This document shows, one piece after another, positions 11,745 to 21,346 of a stretch of DNA of 64,000 nt; position 1 is the first letter of the stretch; each line of letters starts with the position of its first letter. Made by a program: the position numbers and the translations under genes. The notes under the pieces were generated by a model, which made no database searches, had not been told where the DNA came from, and saw nothing but the letters and a program-made list of their open reading frames with translations. This DNA comes from Bryopsis sp. KO-2023 (lineage: Eukaryota > Chlorophyta > Ulvophyceae > Bryopsidales > Bryopsidaceae), in NCBI GenBank assembly GCA_030272585.1, contig BSYQ01000003.1:4712001-4776000 (forward strand). Reading direction: 5' to 3'.

Positions 11745-12451
11745 AAAAACACCCAGGCGATGTCTCCTTTTTTTTGGTCGATGGAATTGCTTTGCGATGG
11801 GGGTGGCAGGATCGCTCCGATAATGGAACCGAACAAAAAGGGCTGCACCAGATTTTTCGTGGGTTTTTTTTTTTGGCCATTGGGTGAAAGTGGGAAGGAC
11901 TTGTTTGGGACTGTACGAACAGCTTCAATTTTAATCGGGGGGAGGGGGAGGGGGACAGGGAGTTCTCCTTCCTGGAAAGTTGTGTCTCTAATGCTGTCCT
12001 GCCAGAGTGCAGAAAAACATTACCTCACTCGTCACACAATTTGGTGGAATCTTCTGCCAGAGCTCCCCCTCCCAGCGACCTAGACCCCACCAAGCCGAAA
12101 ATTTCCTCGTGGTGAACGAGAAAGCCCCCCACTTCCCAGTGCCCCGCTTCCAATCATTCTTTTGTAGATACGGACTTGTGTAATAAAACTTCCCAGTGCG
12201 CAGGCTTGCTGGTTGCCGAAAATATCCGATTTGACGTCTGGCGGTTCAATCACGCGCTTTTGACGATGCGCCATGTCAGACATCCGATTTGCTCAGATCG
12301 CCGAGACCGTCGCGACGGCCTTTTTTTCAAGATCTTGTGGAGTGTCAAGACGGGGCTTGCTTGGCGAATTCGCATTGCAATCGTATTTCCATCTTTTTCG
12401 CACACCGGAGCTCTTGCCTCGTCTTCTCCATCCTCGACCTGCACAACCAAA
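11745..12451. other. Intergenic region with probable PsaK promoter and leader
   Basis: About 700 bp with no supported gene. The first part is T- and G-rich and likely the 3' UTR of the coiled-coil gene; 11938-11960 is a GGGGGAGGG-type purine run. The 12180-12450 part, GC-richer and with GACGTC at 12233-12238, probably carries the 5' leader of psaK. An open frame that extends upstream of the PsaK Met is just the continuation of its frame into the leader. Confidence 0.5.
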
Positions 12452-12838
12452 ATGGCGTCCCAAACCATGACTGCGTCCAAAATGGCCACCTTCACCGGTC
12501 TGAAGGCCCACACCAAGATCCCATCCTCCCGCGTGGTCCAGGCCCCCGTCGCCCGCTCCAGGCGCTCCGTGAAGGTCTCCGCTGACTTCATCGGATCCAC
12601 CCCTAACCTCATCATGGTCGCCAGCACTGGATTGTGCCTCGCTGCTGGACGTTTCGGTTTGGCCCCAACCGTTAACAAGTTCGCGACCTCGGGATTGAAC
12701 TTGGTCGACAAGCCTTTGGGTCTTAAAACTGGCGACCCCGCTGGATTCACCGCCGTCGACGTTCTCGCTTTGGGATCTTTCGGACACATGATTGGTATCG
12801 GGGTTATCTTGGGATTGAAGGCAACCGGAGGACTCTAA
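12452..12838 (+). CDS. PSAK: Photosystem I subunit PsaK, chloroplast precursor
   Basis: Nuclear-encoded thylakoid membrane protein at the edge of photosystem I, where it helps bind the LHCI antenna and chlorophyll. One exon, 128 residues. Residues 1 to about 44 form a Ser/Thr/Ala/Arg-rich transit peptide ending near SVKVSA. The mature part begins [16 protein letters not shown] and contains the family hallmark GRFGLAP, a first membrane helix around residues 49-68 and a second around 98-122 ([20 protein letters not shown]), ending [13 protein letters not shown] between the helices is almost identical to land-plant PsaK. The start is fixed by the transit peptide. Codons are visibly C-ending and GC-richer than neighbouring genes, as expected of a highly expressed photosynthesis gene. 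No frame disruption. Confidence 0.97.
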   Translation: MASQTMTASKMATFTGLKAHTKIPSSRVVQAPVARSRRSVKVSADFIGSTPNLIMVASTGLCLAAGRFGLAPTVNKFATSGLNLVDKPLGLKTGDPAGFTAVDVLALGSFGHMIGIGVILGLKATGGL

Positions 12839-14007
12839 GTTCCACGCTCGCCATTGGCGTCGAGTAGTTAAACTTGAGAGGTGTCGAAAGGAGAAATGCT
12901 CTTGTTACGAGAAGAAAATTGACAGCGCCGGAAAGGGGCCTCGTTTTTTTTGGGAGGAACGTGCGCGGGAAATTCTGTGGTACCAGTTTTGGAGAAGACG
13001 CAGTGTGTAAAAAAAGAAATATACAAAAGAGGCGGTTTTGTCGGGGTTTTTTTTCGGTCTTCATTGTTGGTCGCCTGCTGGAAGGCGATCTGAAACTATT
13101 GGTTTTCTTTAAAAGAAAAAAACAACCCATTTCTGTCAGGTTGAATAGAGTTCTGAATTTGCTGGAACCTATAAATTAATTTATATGTTCCACAAATTGG
13201 GCAACTCCAGGTCTTGAATTCTAGATAAGCCCAGCATAGTGAGCAAAAAAGGGAAGGGGGGGGGAAAGCACTTTTGAAACAAGCTCGACAAAGTGCAAAG
13301 GGGGGGAGGGGGGTGTCAACAAATCAGGGAAAGTATTTATTATTGGGCAATGCATTTCTGGAGCTACTGCTTGTGAGGGTATCCTCGAAGAAAAGGAGGT
13401 TCCCCACACACCAGGATCAATAGGGTGGGTCCAGTTCGTTGGTCGATCTTCCTCCCATGTTATCTGCTGCTCGGCTTCTGGCCATTTCAGTTTCATTTTC
13501 CAATTGCGAAGCACAGATATCCTCAATCTTGTTTGGGGTGGGAGAGATTTAGGATTGGGGGAGTTCAGCAGCACTTCATGATATATCACCAAGGCTTGTT
13601 TGTCAGCACCTCATCTAGACCTTACCTTACCTTATCTCTCTCAACACCCACTTTTCCATTGAAAGTGAACCTCCAAGGGATAGTTGGAGAAAACCTGAAT
13701 AACGCTGCGATCGACTTATACACACAGGACGGTGGACATGATGTGTCTGATGACCAGAAAATACAGAAAACACATCAACACGTGGCGATGCAGACCCCTG
13801 CCAAACCAGTACATGTAGTGCATGTCAGAAAACTCCAGAGACGCACAAAACGATGGGACGTCCAGCCTTTTTCTCCAATTACGTCAGCAATCAGAGCAGA
13901 GGCGTCAGAACTACAAAACGTATCGCTGTCATCCCCGATTCAAACCCCACTGAAAAAACACAAAAAAAAGCACGAAGCAGAATATTCGAGAGAAAAGCGA
14001 AGGAAAA
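12839..14007. other. Intergenic region between psaK and PEPCK
   Basis: Roughly 1.17 kb. The first 350 bp look like the psaK 3' UTR. A G-run region lies at 13255-13315. From 13425 a long open frame runs into the PEPCK gene in a different frame; it has no recognisable domain and I treat it as leader. GACGTC occurs at 13858-13863, about 145 bp upstream of the PEPCK start. Confidence 0.45.
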
Positions 14008-17000
14008 ATGACTTCCACGGCCAAGGAGTCGATACCACCGCCATCGTCGCCCAAAACGGTCGATCCCTCCCTACTGGACGACCATGCTCATCACCCTCGA
14101 GCATCGAACCTCGGCAAGCTGCGGGAGTTGCAGCGGAGCGGGGCATCTTTGCACTCCCCCCAGAAGCTCACCACGTCGATATCGACGTCTTTGAAGTCCA
14201 CCTCCCGAGTGAAGGGACCGAAAATCATCCGCGGAAATATGTACCAGAACCAAGTCGAAAACGATCCGGACTTTCTCCTGCACCAGGCTCCCACGAGCGA
14301 CGGCGGCCTGAAGCCGACGACCGTGTACCACAATTTGTCTCCGGCGGAACTCTACGAGAAAGCTCTGGCGAACGAGCCCGGGACGCACATCGTTTCGAGC
14401 GGGGCGCTGGCGACCATGTCGGGTGAGCGAAGAATTCGGGCGCAGTTTTCCTGCGCGTTCGACGGGGCGCAATCCCAATAATGATCGGAATTTCGCTTGA
14501 TCCACGATCGGGTGGGCTCGCAGAGCAGCCAGAATATGAGTTTCTTCATTCACACATCGGCCATGGAACTCTATCGATCAAGATCTTGGTGAATGCCCAG
14601 GGGGTGTGATGTCTGACGGGAAATGTAGGTGCTAAAACTGGCCGGAGTCCCAAAGACAAGAGGGTTGTGCGGGAGCCAGAAACCGAGCAGGATCTGTGGT
14701 GGGGAGAGGGCTCCCCGAACTACGAAATCGATGAACACACTTTCCTGATCAACCGTGAAAGAGCGATCGATTTTCTCAACATTCAAGACAGCGTCTACGT
14801 TTTCGACGGCTTCGTCAATTGGGACCCCGAAAACAAGATGAAGATCAGGGTGATATGCACGAGGGCCTATCATGCTCTTTTCATGTACAACATGCTGATC
14901 AGACCCACCCCAGAGGAGCTCCGGAATTTCAACGATCCAGATTTCACGATCTACAATGCAGGTGAACAAGCTGTGTGGGGCATCCCGGACAACTCATCCA
15001 TTTCCAGCTTTTTTGTTGTTGTTGTTGTTTCATGATAGGGATGTTCACCAATTCAACGCTAAGTTCGGGTTCCATCGTTATTACTAATCAAAATAGCAAT
15101 AACGAGTCGAGTCGAGTCTGAGGGCGAGTCGGGGGGAAAAAGCGATAAGCAAAATACTTTTTTTTTGTGATTCCTATGATCCTTCAAGGTGATTCGGGTC
15201 TCCATGTTGGACTGTTGCTGAGCATCTCTCATGTTTGTCAGACTTTTGATATTGATCAGAAACGCAAAAAAGGCGAAACACTGTTGCATGTGCTCAGGTT
15301 CGTTCCCTGCCAATCGGTTCACCCATTACATGACGTCCTCTTCCAGCGTCGACATTAACTTGACCAGGAGGGAGATGGTGATTCTGGGAACCCAGTACGC
15401 TGGTGAAATGAAGAAGGGTGTTTTCAGTGTGATGCATTACCTCATGCCCAAGAGGGGGCTGTTGTCTCTGCATTCGGGCTGCAACGTCGGAAAGGATGAG
15501 GATGTGACGTTGTTCTTTGGATTGTCTGGTATGTTTTCCCCATTTTATTTTTTTTTCGTTTCTTTTTTCTTTTTTTTTGGGGGGGGTGGGGGGAGTGGAG
15601 AGAATCTTTCCACTCATTTTTTTTTTTTTTTTTTTTTTTCGTTTGGAACGAGTGATTTGTGGGCACAACAGAAAGAAACATGATACTTGATCTAATTTTT
15701 CAGAATTTTTTTTCCAAGATGAGGGAATGGTCCATAGTATGCAAGTCGATTTTGTTACAGCAAGGCACATGTGTTCGATTCGAATTTCAGGTACAGGGAA
15801 GACCACCCTCTCGACAGACGAACATCGGCCCCTGATCGGCGACGATGAGCATTGTTGGGGCGACAACGGGGTGTTCAACATCGAAGGCGGCTGCTACGCA
15901 AAATGCATCGGCCTCAAAAAAGAATCGGAGCCAGAAATATACGGTGCGATTCGTTTCGGCACCGTTCTGGAGAACGTTGTTTTCGGGCAAGAAAACCGCG
16001 ATGTGGATTTCGAAGCAAATTTCATCACCGAAAACACCCGAGCCTCGTACCCGATCCATTTCATCGACAATGTTCGAATTCCATGCGTCGGACCCCACCC
16101 CAAGAACATCATTTTGCTGTGCTGCGATGCTTTCGGGGTCCTGCCACCCGTGAGTAGGCTGACCACCGGACAGGCGATGTATCACTTCATTTCGGGGTAC
16201 ACCGCGAAAGTGGCTGGAACTGAGGTGGGGGTGACCGAGCCCGAGGCGACGTTTTCGGCATGTTTCGGGGGTGCATTTTTGATGTGGCATCCGATGAAGT
16301 ATGCATCCATGTTGGCGGAAAAGATGGAGAAGCATGGGGCGACGGCTTGGCTGGTGAACACCGGGTGGTCCGGGGGAAAATACGGTGTGGGCAGCAGGAT
16401 GAAACTGAAATACACCAGGGCAATCATCAATGCGATTCACTCCGGGGAGCTCATCAAGGAAGAGGCAGTTACCACACCAGTGTTCAATCTGGAGGTACGT
16501 TTTGGCCGTTTTTTTGAGGGTTTTGAAGGAATCAATTTTGTGCGCTCTTCCTCAAACAAACAGGGAAAAGGACGAAATCAAAATTTGCCTTTCGCTGTCA
16601 TTGAATTGAAAAAAAATCAAAAATCAAAAATTCAAATCAAATTCGAAATCCAAGAAAAAATGAAAAAATGAAAATGAAAAAATAAAAAATAAAAATCGAG
16701 CAAGTTTCCTATGTCGTGTCCTGCAACTGATGGTAGTGTTGAGCTGACCTCTACCTTTTTCAGTTGTGGCTGGAAGTAAAGAAGTTGATTTTTTTTTTGT
16801 ATTGGGGAAAAAAGGTACCGAAGAAGTGTAGTGAGGTGCCATCTGAGCTGCTGCTTCCAGAAACTCAATGGAAGGACAAGGAAGATTTCAAAGCAACCCT
16901 GAGAAAGCTGGGGGATATGTTCATCGAAAGCTTCAGGAAATACGAGGGAGGCGGTGGCTTCGTGTCGAAAAAGATCGCTGGAGAAATTCTGGCATCAGGC

Positions 17001-17036
17001 CCCACAGGAAATTGCGTTGAAAACGGGCATGCCTAG
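14008..17036 (+). CDS. PCK1: Phosphoenolpyruvate carboxykinase (ATP)
   Basis: Converts oxaloacetate plus ATP to phosphoenolpyruvate, CO2 and ADP in the cytosol; gluconeogenesis from organic acids or lipid, and a carbon-concentrating decarboxylase in some plants. Exons 14008-14422, 14629-14961, 15298-15528, 15791-16494 and 16815-17036 join to 634 residues. Seen: a plant-type N-terminal extension (about residues 1-95) with [11 protein letters not shown] and [10 protein letters not shown], like the phosphorylatable extension of land-plant PEPCK; then [11 protein letters not shown], the substrate-binding [15 protein letters not shown], the P-loop [11 protein letters not shown] spanning the exon 3/4 junction, the metal and nucleotide segment LIGDDEHCW, and [15 protein letters not shown] near the end. 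The third-base AG of the last acceptor (16814) follows a weak pyrimidine tract and is the least certain junction. No organelle targeting peptide is apparent. Confidence 0.96.
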
Positions 17037-17520
17037 AACTTTCAGCTCATGGAGGGGAGGATGAAAGAAGTTTATCCAGAAAAGAAGTTTCAAAGTTCGA
17101 TGAGTGTGGGAGGGGCAATAGAAAAAAGTTAGTACTGTGGAGAAATGGTTTTGCTATTTCGAAGGGACCTAGGGAAGGGGGAAAATCTATCTTCGAAAAA
17201 AAAAATGCTTTCGAAAACTGATGAAACAATGTTGAAAGGCAAGCAGTACCAAGCAAGTAGATATGTTTTTGAGGCCTGTTGAATATTTTTTCAATATGCA
17301 GGCAATATTAGATTCAAAACCTTGTGTGGGAATATCAAACGAATGCACATTTTATTTTGCTTTTTTTTTTTTTTTCCTTTGATTCAGTTCCAAGTTATTT
17401 TTATTTTTTGGGGCGCTTCGCTTGGGAAGTGGTGTACAAAAAAAAAGAAAGAAAAAGTTTTCATTGATTTTTAAAAATTGATCGATGAAGAATTTTTAAA
17501 AAGAGGGCAATAAAAAAAAG

Positions 17521-17683
17521 GGGGTATTGAGGTGGGGTCGGGGGGTTTTATTGTTATTTTGGTTGATTAAAAAAAAGAATTTTCAGAATTAAAAAAAAAA
17601 AAAAAAAAAAGAATCTCTTTGCAAGAAGTATGGGATACTGAGGTGGGGTCAGGGGTTTGATTGTGATTTTAGTTGCCTGATTT
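17521..17683. repeat. Degenerate direct duplication
   Basis: Two copies, 17521-17569 and 17631-17683, share TGAGGTGGGGTC followed by a G run, then a matching ATTGT-ATTTT-GTTG segment. They are separated by about 60 bp of poly-A-rich sequence. The copies are diverged, so the duplication is not recent. Confidence 0.65.
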
Positions 17684-18208
17684 TATATTTTGACTGTGGA
17701 GGTTCATGTTTTTTTTTTTCTTCTTTTTTTTTGAATGAACCTCCATCAAAGTTAATGGGAACTCCTTGGTTGAATTAATGGATTCGTAAAAGAGACACGA
17801 GTGGGGTAAATTTGCTCGAAAAAAAAAAAAACAAAGAATGATGTTATCTTGGATGCGTACAATTTTCTGTAAGTGTGCTTCGGTCAGGAATTGGGGAACC
17901 CGATAAAAAGTTTTTTGAATCGGTTCTTTTTCCAAAACTGGTCTCCAAGAAAGTTGGCTCCAATTGTTATTTCCATCCATTAAGGGAGTGTTGTTTGTCA
18001 GTCATAGCCACATTCTGACTGGCAACATGGTCCCAGGTTGAAAAGGCATTCCATACACCTGTGGTCGAATGGCTGACACAGAAAACTGCGTGTGCTTTTC
18101 TAAAATAGAACCAAGAAAGGCTTTTGGATCTGCATGTCCATCTCCATCCCTTGTTCTTGGCTCAATGTCAGTGACAATATTAACACTACCTAAGACGCCA
18201 GGAAACAA

Positions 18209-18240
18209 AATTGTGGAATTGTGGTATTGTGGTATTGTGG
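18209..18240. repeat. Microsatellite, 8-bp unit x4
   Basis: Four tandem units of AATTGTGG/TATTGTGG, directly upstream of the inverted-repeat element that begins at 18319. Confidence 0.85.
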
Positions 18241-18318
18241 TGAGGATTCTACGACTCGAGTTTTCAATGTGTCCTGTCTTAACTCCACCTTCCCCTCAAC
18301 TCCAAACAACTGTCCTTG

Positions 18319-18523
18319 CTACACCCTCAATCGTATTTAGTGTGGGTCTTTTAATAGTGTTACCTCAGTAATAGTGCAGGCCACACTAATTCATGGAAAA
18401 CCGAAACGTTAACTAGAAGTGTAGATTTCGGAAATAGTGTGGCCCACACTATTTTCTGTTTTCTAAAATTTCTGCCGTACACGGAAATAGTGCAGGCTAC
18501 ACTAAATACGATGAAGGGTGTAG
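18319..18523. mobile_element. MITE-like non-autonomous element with 27-bp terminal inverted repeats
   Basis: A 205-bp element. Its left end 18319-18345 begins CTACACCCT and continues ATCGTATTTAGTGT; the right end 18497-18523, read on the minus strand, matches it at 24 of 27 positions. Inside are three related partly palindromic motifs of form AATAGTG-YR-GGC-YR-CACTA at 18370-18389, 18433-18453 and 18486-18505; the middle one is a perfect 10-bp inverted repeat (AATAGTGTGG / CCACACTATT) around one C. No coding capacity. If the ends are trimmed to CACCCT/AGGGTG, the flanks are TA on both sides, which would fit a Tc1/mariner-type TA target duplication; this is suggestive, not proven. Confidence 0.7.
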
Positions 18524-18806
18524 TAGATCACCTGTCAGCAAAACATTACCGAAGCCACTCAAACATTGGCGTGCGATTCTTGACACGACATCCCATTCCC
18601 ATCAAGTTCGACGTCTTCATGTTGAGGATGCCGTTGAATGCAACTTGCTCGCACCAAAAACCGACCTTGCCGTCCATACCACAGTGAGGACAGCTCCTCT
18701 ATCGAACCGCACCTGTTTTTTTTCCACAGGACACATTATCGTAGTTATCTTTTCGAAAGCTGCTCTCAAAACACCATTTGATTCGTTTTCCCTCCTCGAT
18801 TTGCAG

Positions 18807-21346
18807 ATGTGGCGGTTCTCTGTTCTTTCAGTGGTGGTGGTTTTAGTTGCAGCACAATTTGCGTTGTCGGAGTGCAGCCCTGATCGACATCCCGACTTTG
18901 CTCACGGTCGATCGCTCAAGAAAACTGGGTATGCTGGCGTTGGGGTGTAATCTCGTGCTTTTGATTCGGTTGGGAATTGTGTGTTGGGAAATCGGTGAGG
19001 GAGGGAGCGAACTCGTCCTTGATTGCTGCGGTTCACTGGTGCGTTTCCTCACAGGGTTTGCCCTTCTGGCAAATGCGACTCTGGTGAATCGACCTCGGAA
19101 TGGCAATTCCCGTTCCTCGCCATCGTGAAGGACGGATCGGGGCGGGCAGTCTGCAGCGGCTCCCTCATCCACAAGAACGTGGTCTTGACGGCGGCACACT
19201 GCGTCGACATCCTGGAAAATCCCCAAGTCGAATTGGGGGTGTTCGGCGCAACGGGCCGGTTCGAATCCTTCCGCACGAAAGGAAAAATAGTGCACCCAGA
19301 TTTTGACCATCACCATGAGCAAGTCCTGCACAAGGCCGACGTGGGGTTACTGGTTTTGGATCGACCGGCGAAAACGCAGCCAGTCGGGCTCACGGATTTC
19401 GCTCATCCTGGCTGCTTTAAAAAGGAGAGGTGCATGCAAGTGAATTTGCCGACTTTTTGGGAAACCCCAAAGGGATCAGGGAGGTACAGCATAAAGAGTC
19501 AGAAGGTTATTTCCCATGCATGGGATCAATGCTGGTCGCTTTTGACCACGGAGCATCGAAACAAGGACTCTGCAATCTGTCTCAGTGGAATTCAAGAAAA
19601 CACCGTTTCTTGCACCGGTGCTGGTGGGCCGATGATGTCGGCAAGCTGGCAACAGACGGGGATCATGAGTTTTAAAAATGGCTGCACAAATACGAATGCG
19701 AAGACAGCACATACGCTGATCACGCCGGAAATCAAAACCTGGATTGATGGGCAAGTTAAGGAAATTGAAAAAGGTCGCACTGCTGGCAAGGTAGGAATGG
19801 AAGACGTTTTTCATTGAGTAAAATGAAGGAAATCTTGCAATTTCCAAATAGGAAATTAATGCTTGTGATCCTCAGGACATTTTCCTTCCGTTCCGGGACG
19901 CTGATCTTTTCTTGTTGTCATTATTATTGATGTTCAATTTCAATCTTCAATCTTAATTTTTTACTTTTTACTTTTTTTTTTGGGGGGGGGGCGGGGAACG
20001 GACTGGAAATGTTGTAACTGTATCTCTGTCTCACTGGCAAATGGTGGTGGTTATGCAAATGATGTGTCGTGTGGATGTTATGTTTCCTCAATGTATTCAA
20101 CTGAATGTTGCCCGTCCACTTTCAAGGGATTGACACTTTGCAATAGAAGCATTTCTTCCTTCTTTTTTCCCTTCATTTTCTGCTAAAATTTGTGTGTTTG
20201 TGTGTGTGTTGGATGAACAGACAAATGGTGCTGTCATTGCACCTGCATGTAAGTATTGCATATTTTTTAGTGTTTTTTTTTCTTTTTCCGATTGATCAAT
20301 CCAGTTGTGCGCTTTATTCGATTTCTGTGAACTCAATATCGATGGGGTTTTTTGATAAAAAGAAAATCAGCAGATTGCATGTCTTTTTTCCTCAAACCCT
20401 CAGATTGTATCTTCCGTAATGGCTTCTGGTTTGGTGGAAGTGACTGCAAGAAGCTGCCAAAACCCAAACAAGAGAAAGGTCCGTACATTATCGCCAGCAC
20501 CATTTTTCACTGAAAGATGAACAAGTAACGAGAAGATCAAGAAACCGATTTTCTCTCCCAAGTTCTTTTTGTTTTTCTTCTCTGTTTTCCTATTCGTTTT
20601 TAGTTATGTCTGTCATGGACTGGGGAAAAAAACCCGAAACGGTTTGTGATGGTGCTGTCGATTGATTGATTTTTCTTTTGTTTGGGTCGATATTAGGGTG
20701 TTACTTTTTCCACGGCACATGGTTTGGAAGCAAGTGTCCCCAGAAGGGGCAGCAGAAAAAGAAACAGGGGGAATCACAAGAAAAGGAACAGGAGCCAAAA
20801 ATGCGAGGACCGGAAAGTGCGGAAAAGCCAGCAACTTTTGGAGGGGATGATTCACTTTTGTGAAATGGATTCTTCCTGACACTCTGTCTCTTTTTTTGTC
20901 CCCCTGTTAATGATTGCTCTTGTGTTGATTCGTTTTTTGATTTTTTTGATTTTTTTTTTCTATCTTCAGAGGAATGTGCCTTTTTGTTCGGAAAATGGAT
21001 CGGGAAAAATTGCAAGAAATTGTCCACCCTTCCAAAGAAGAAAGCAGGTGCGGAAAAGAAATACCCTGTTGCACTCTGGAACTTTCGAAAAACAAAAACA
21101 CAAAGAAAGGCCATTGGATTGTGACTCACAGTCTGACAGAGAGTGGTGGGGCTGGGGATTGATTTTTCATTGGCTTTTTTGAACAGACAAGCAGAGTGAT
21201 AGATTCTTTAGTGTCATTATTGGAATGAACAAAAAATTCTTCTATTTTCAAAAATTGGCAATAATTCAGCCGAATAATTCAGCTTGCTCCTCGTTTTTAC
21301 AGGTTGTATTTTCCGGCATGGCAAATGGATCGGAGCAGGGTGCTGA
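18807..21346 (+). CDS. Secreted trypsin-fold pseudoprotease with four C-terminal Cys-Trp modules
   Basis: Exons 18807-18928, 19055-19790, 20221-20248, 20404-20478, 20697-20816, 20970-21047 and 21303-21346 join in perfect phase to 400 residues. Residues 1-22 form a signal peptide (MWRFSVLSVVVVLVAAQFAL). Residues about 43-286 are a chymotrypsin-fold domain with LTAAHC (His89) and KADVGLL (Asp136), but the GDSGGP position reads CTGAGGP, so Ala230 replaces the catalytic Ser and the family Asp before it is gone: probably not a protease. The remainder holds four modules of pattern C-x-F-x-x-G-x-W-[FI]-G-x(2,3)-C at residues 297-310, 322-334, 363-375 and 388-400, joined by Lys/Gln-rich linkers. Each module has its own exon flanked by phase-1 introns, and the protein ends exactly on the last Cys. 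If the exon 2 donor is not used, a stop at 19817 would yield the protease-like domain alone. Function unknown; binding or extracellular defence/adhesion is conceivable. Confidence 0.78.

Larger units (their letters stand above)
17037..18318. other. Gene-free AT-rich region with degenerate repeats
   Basis: About 1.3 kb downstream of PEPCK. It contains poly-T and poly-A runs up to about 20 nt (17591-17610), a degenerate direct duplication (17521-17569 and 17631-17683) and an 8-bp microsatellite (18209-18240). No open frame resembles a protein. Confidence 0.5.

Noticed and set aside
12250..12789. 179-codon antisense open frame over psaK
   Set aside because: Shadow of the strongly codon-biased, GC-rich psaK frame; composition is Arg/Ala/Val-rich as expected of an antisense artefact.
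13425..14426. Open frame of 333 codons upstream of and overlapping PEPCK
   Set aside because: It runs into PEPCK exon 1 in a different frame, lacks any recognisable domain, and the PEPCK frame there matches the plant N-terminal extension.
15787..16440. 217-codon antisense open frame in PEPCK exon 4
   Set aside because: The sense strand is an unambiguous PEPCK exon; the antisense frame has no family resemblance.
19250..19275. GGTTCGAATCC tRNA B-box-like sequence
   Set aside because: Lies inside the protease-like coding exon and has no cloverleaf context.
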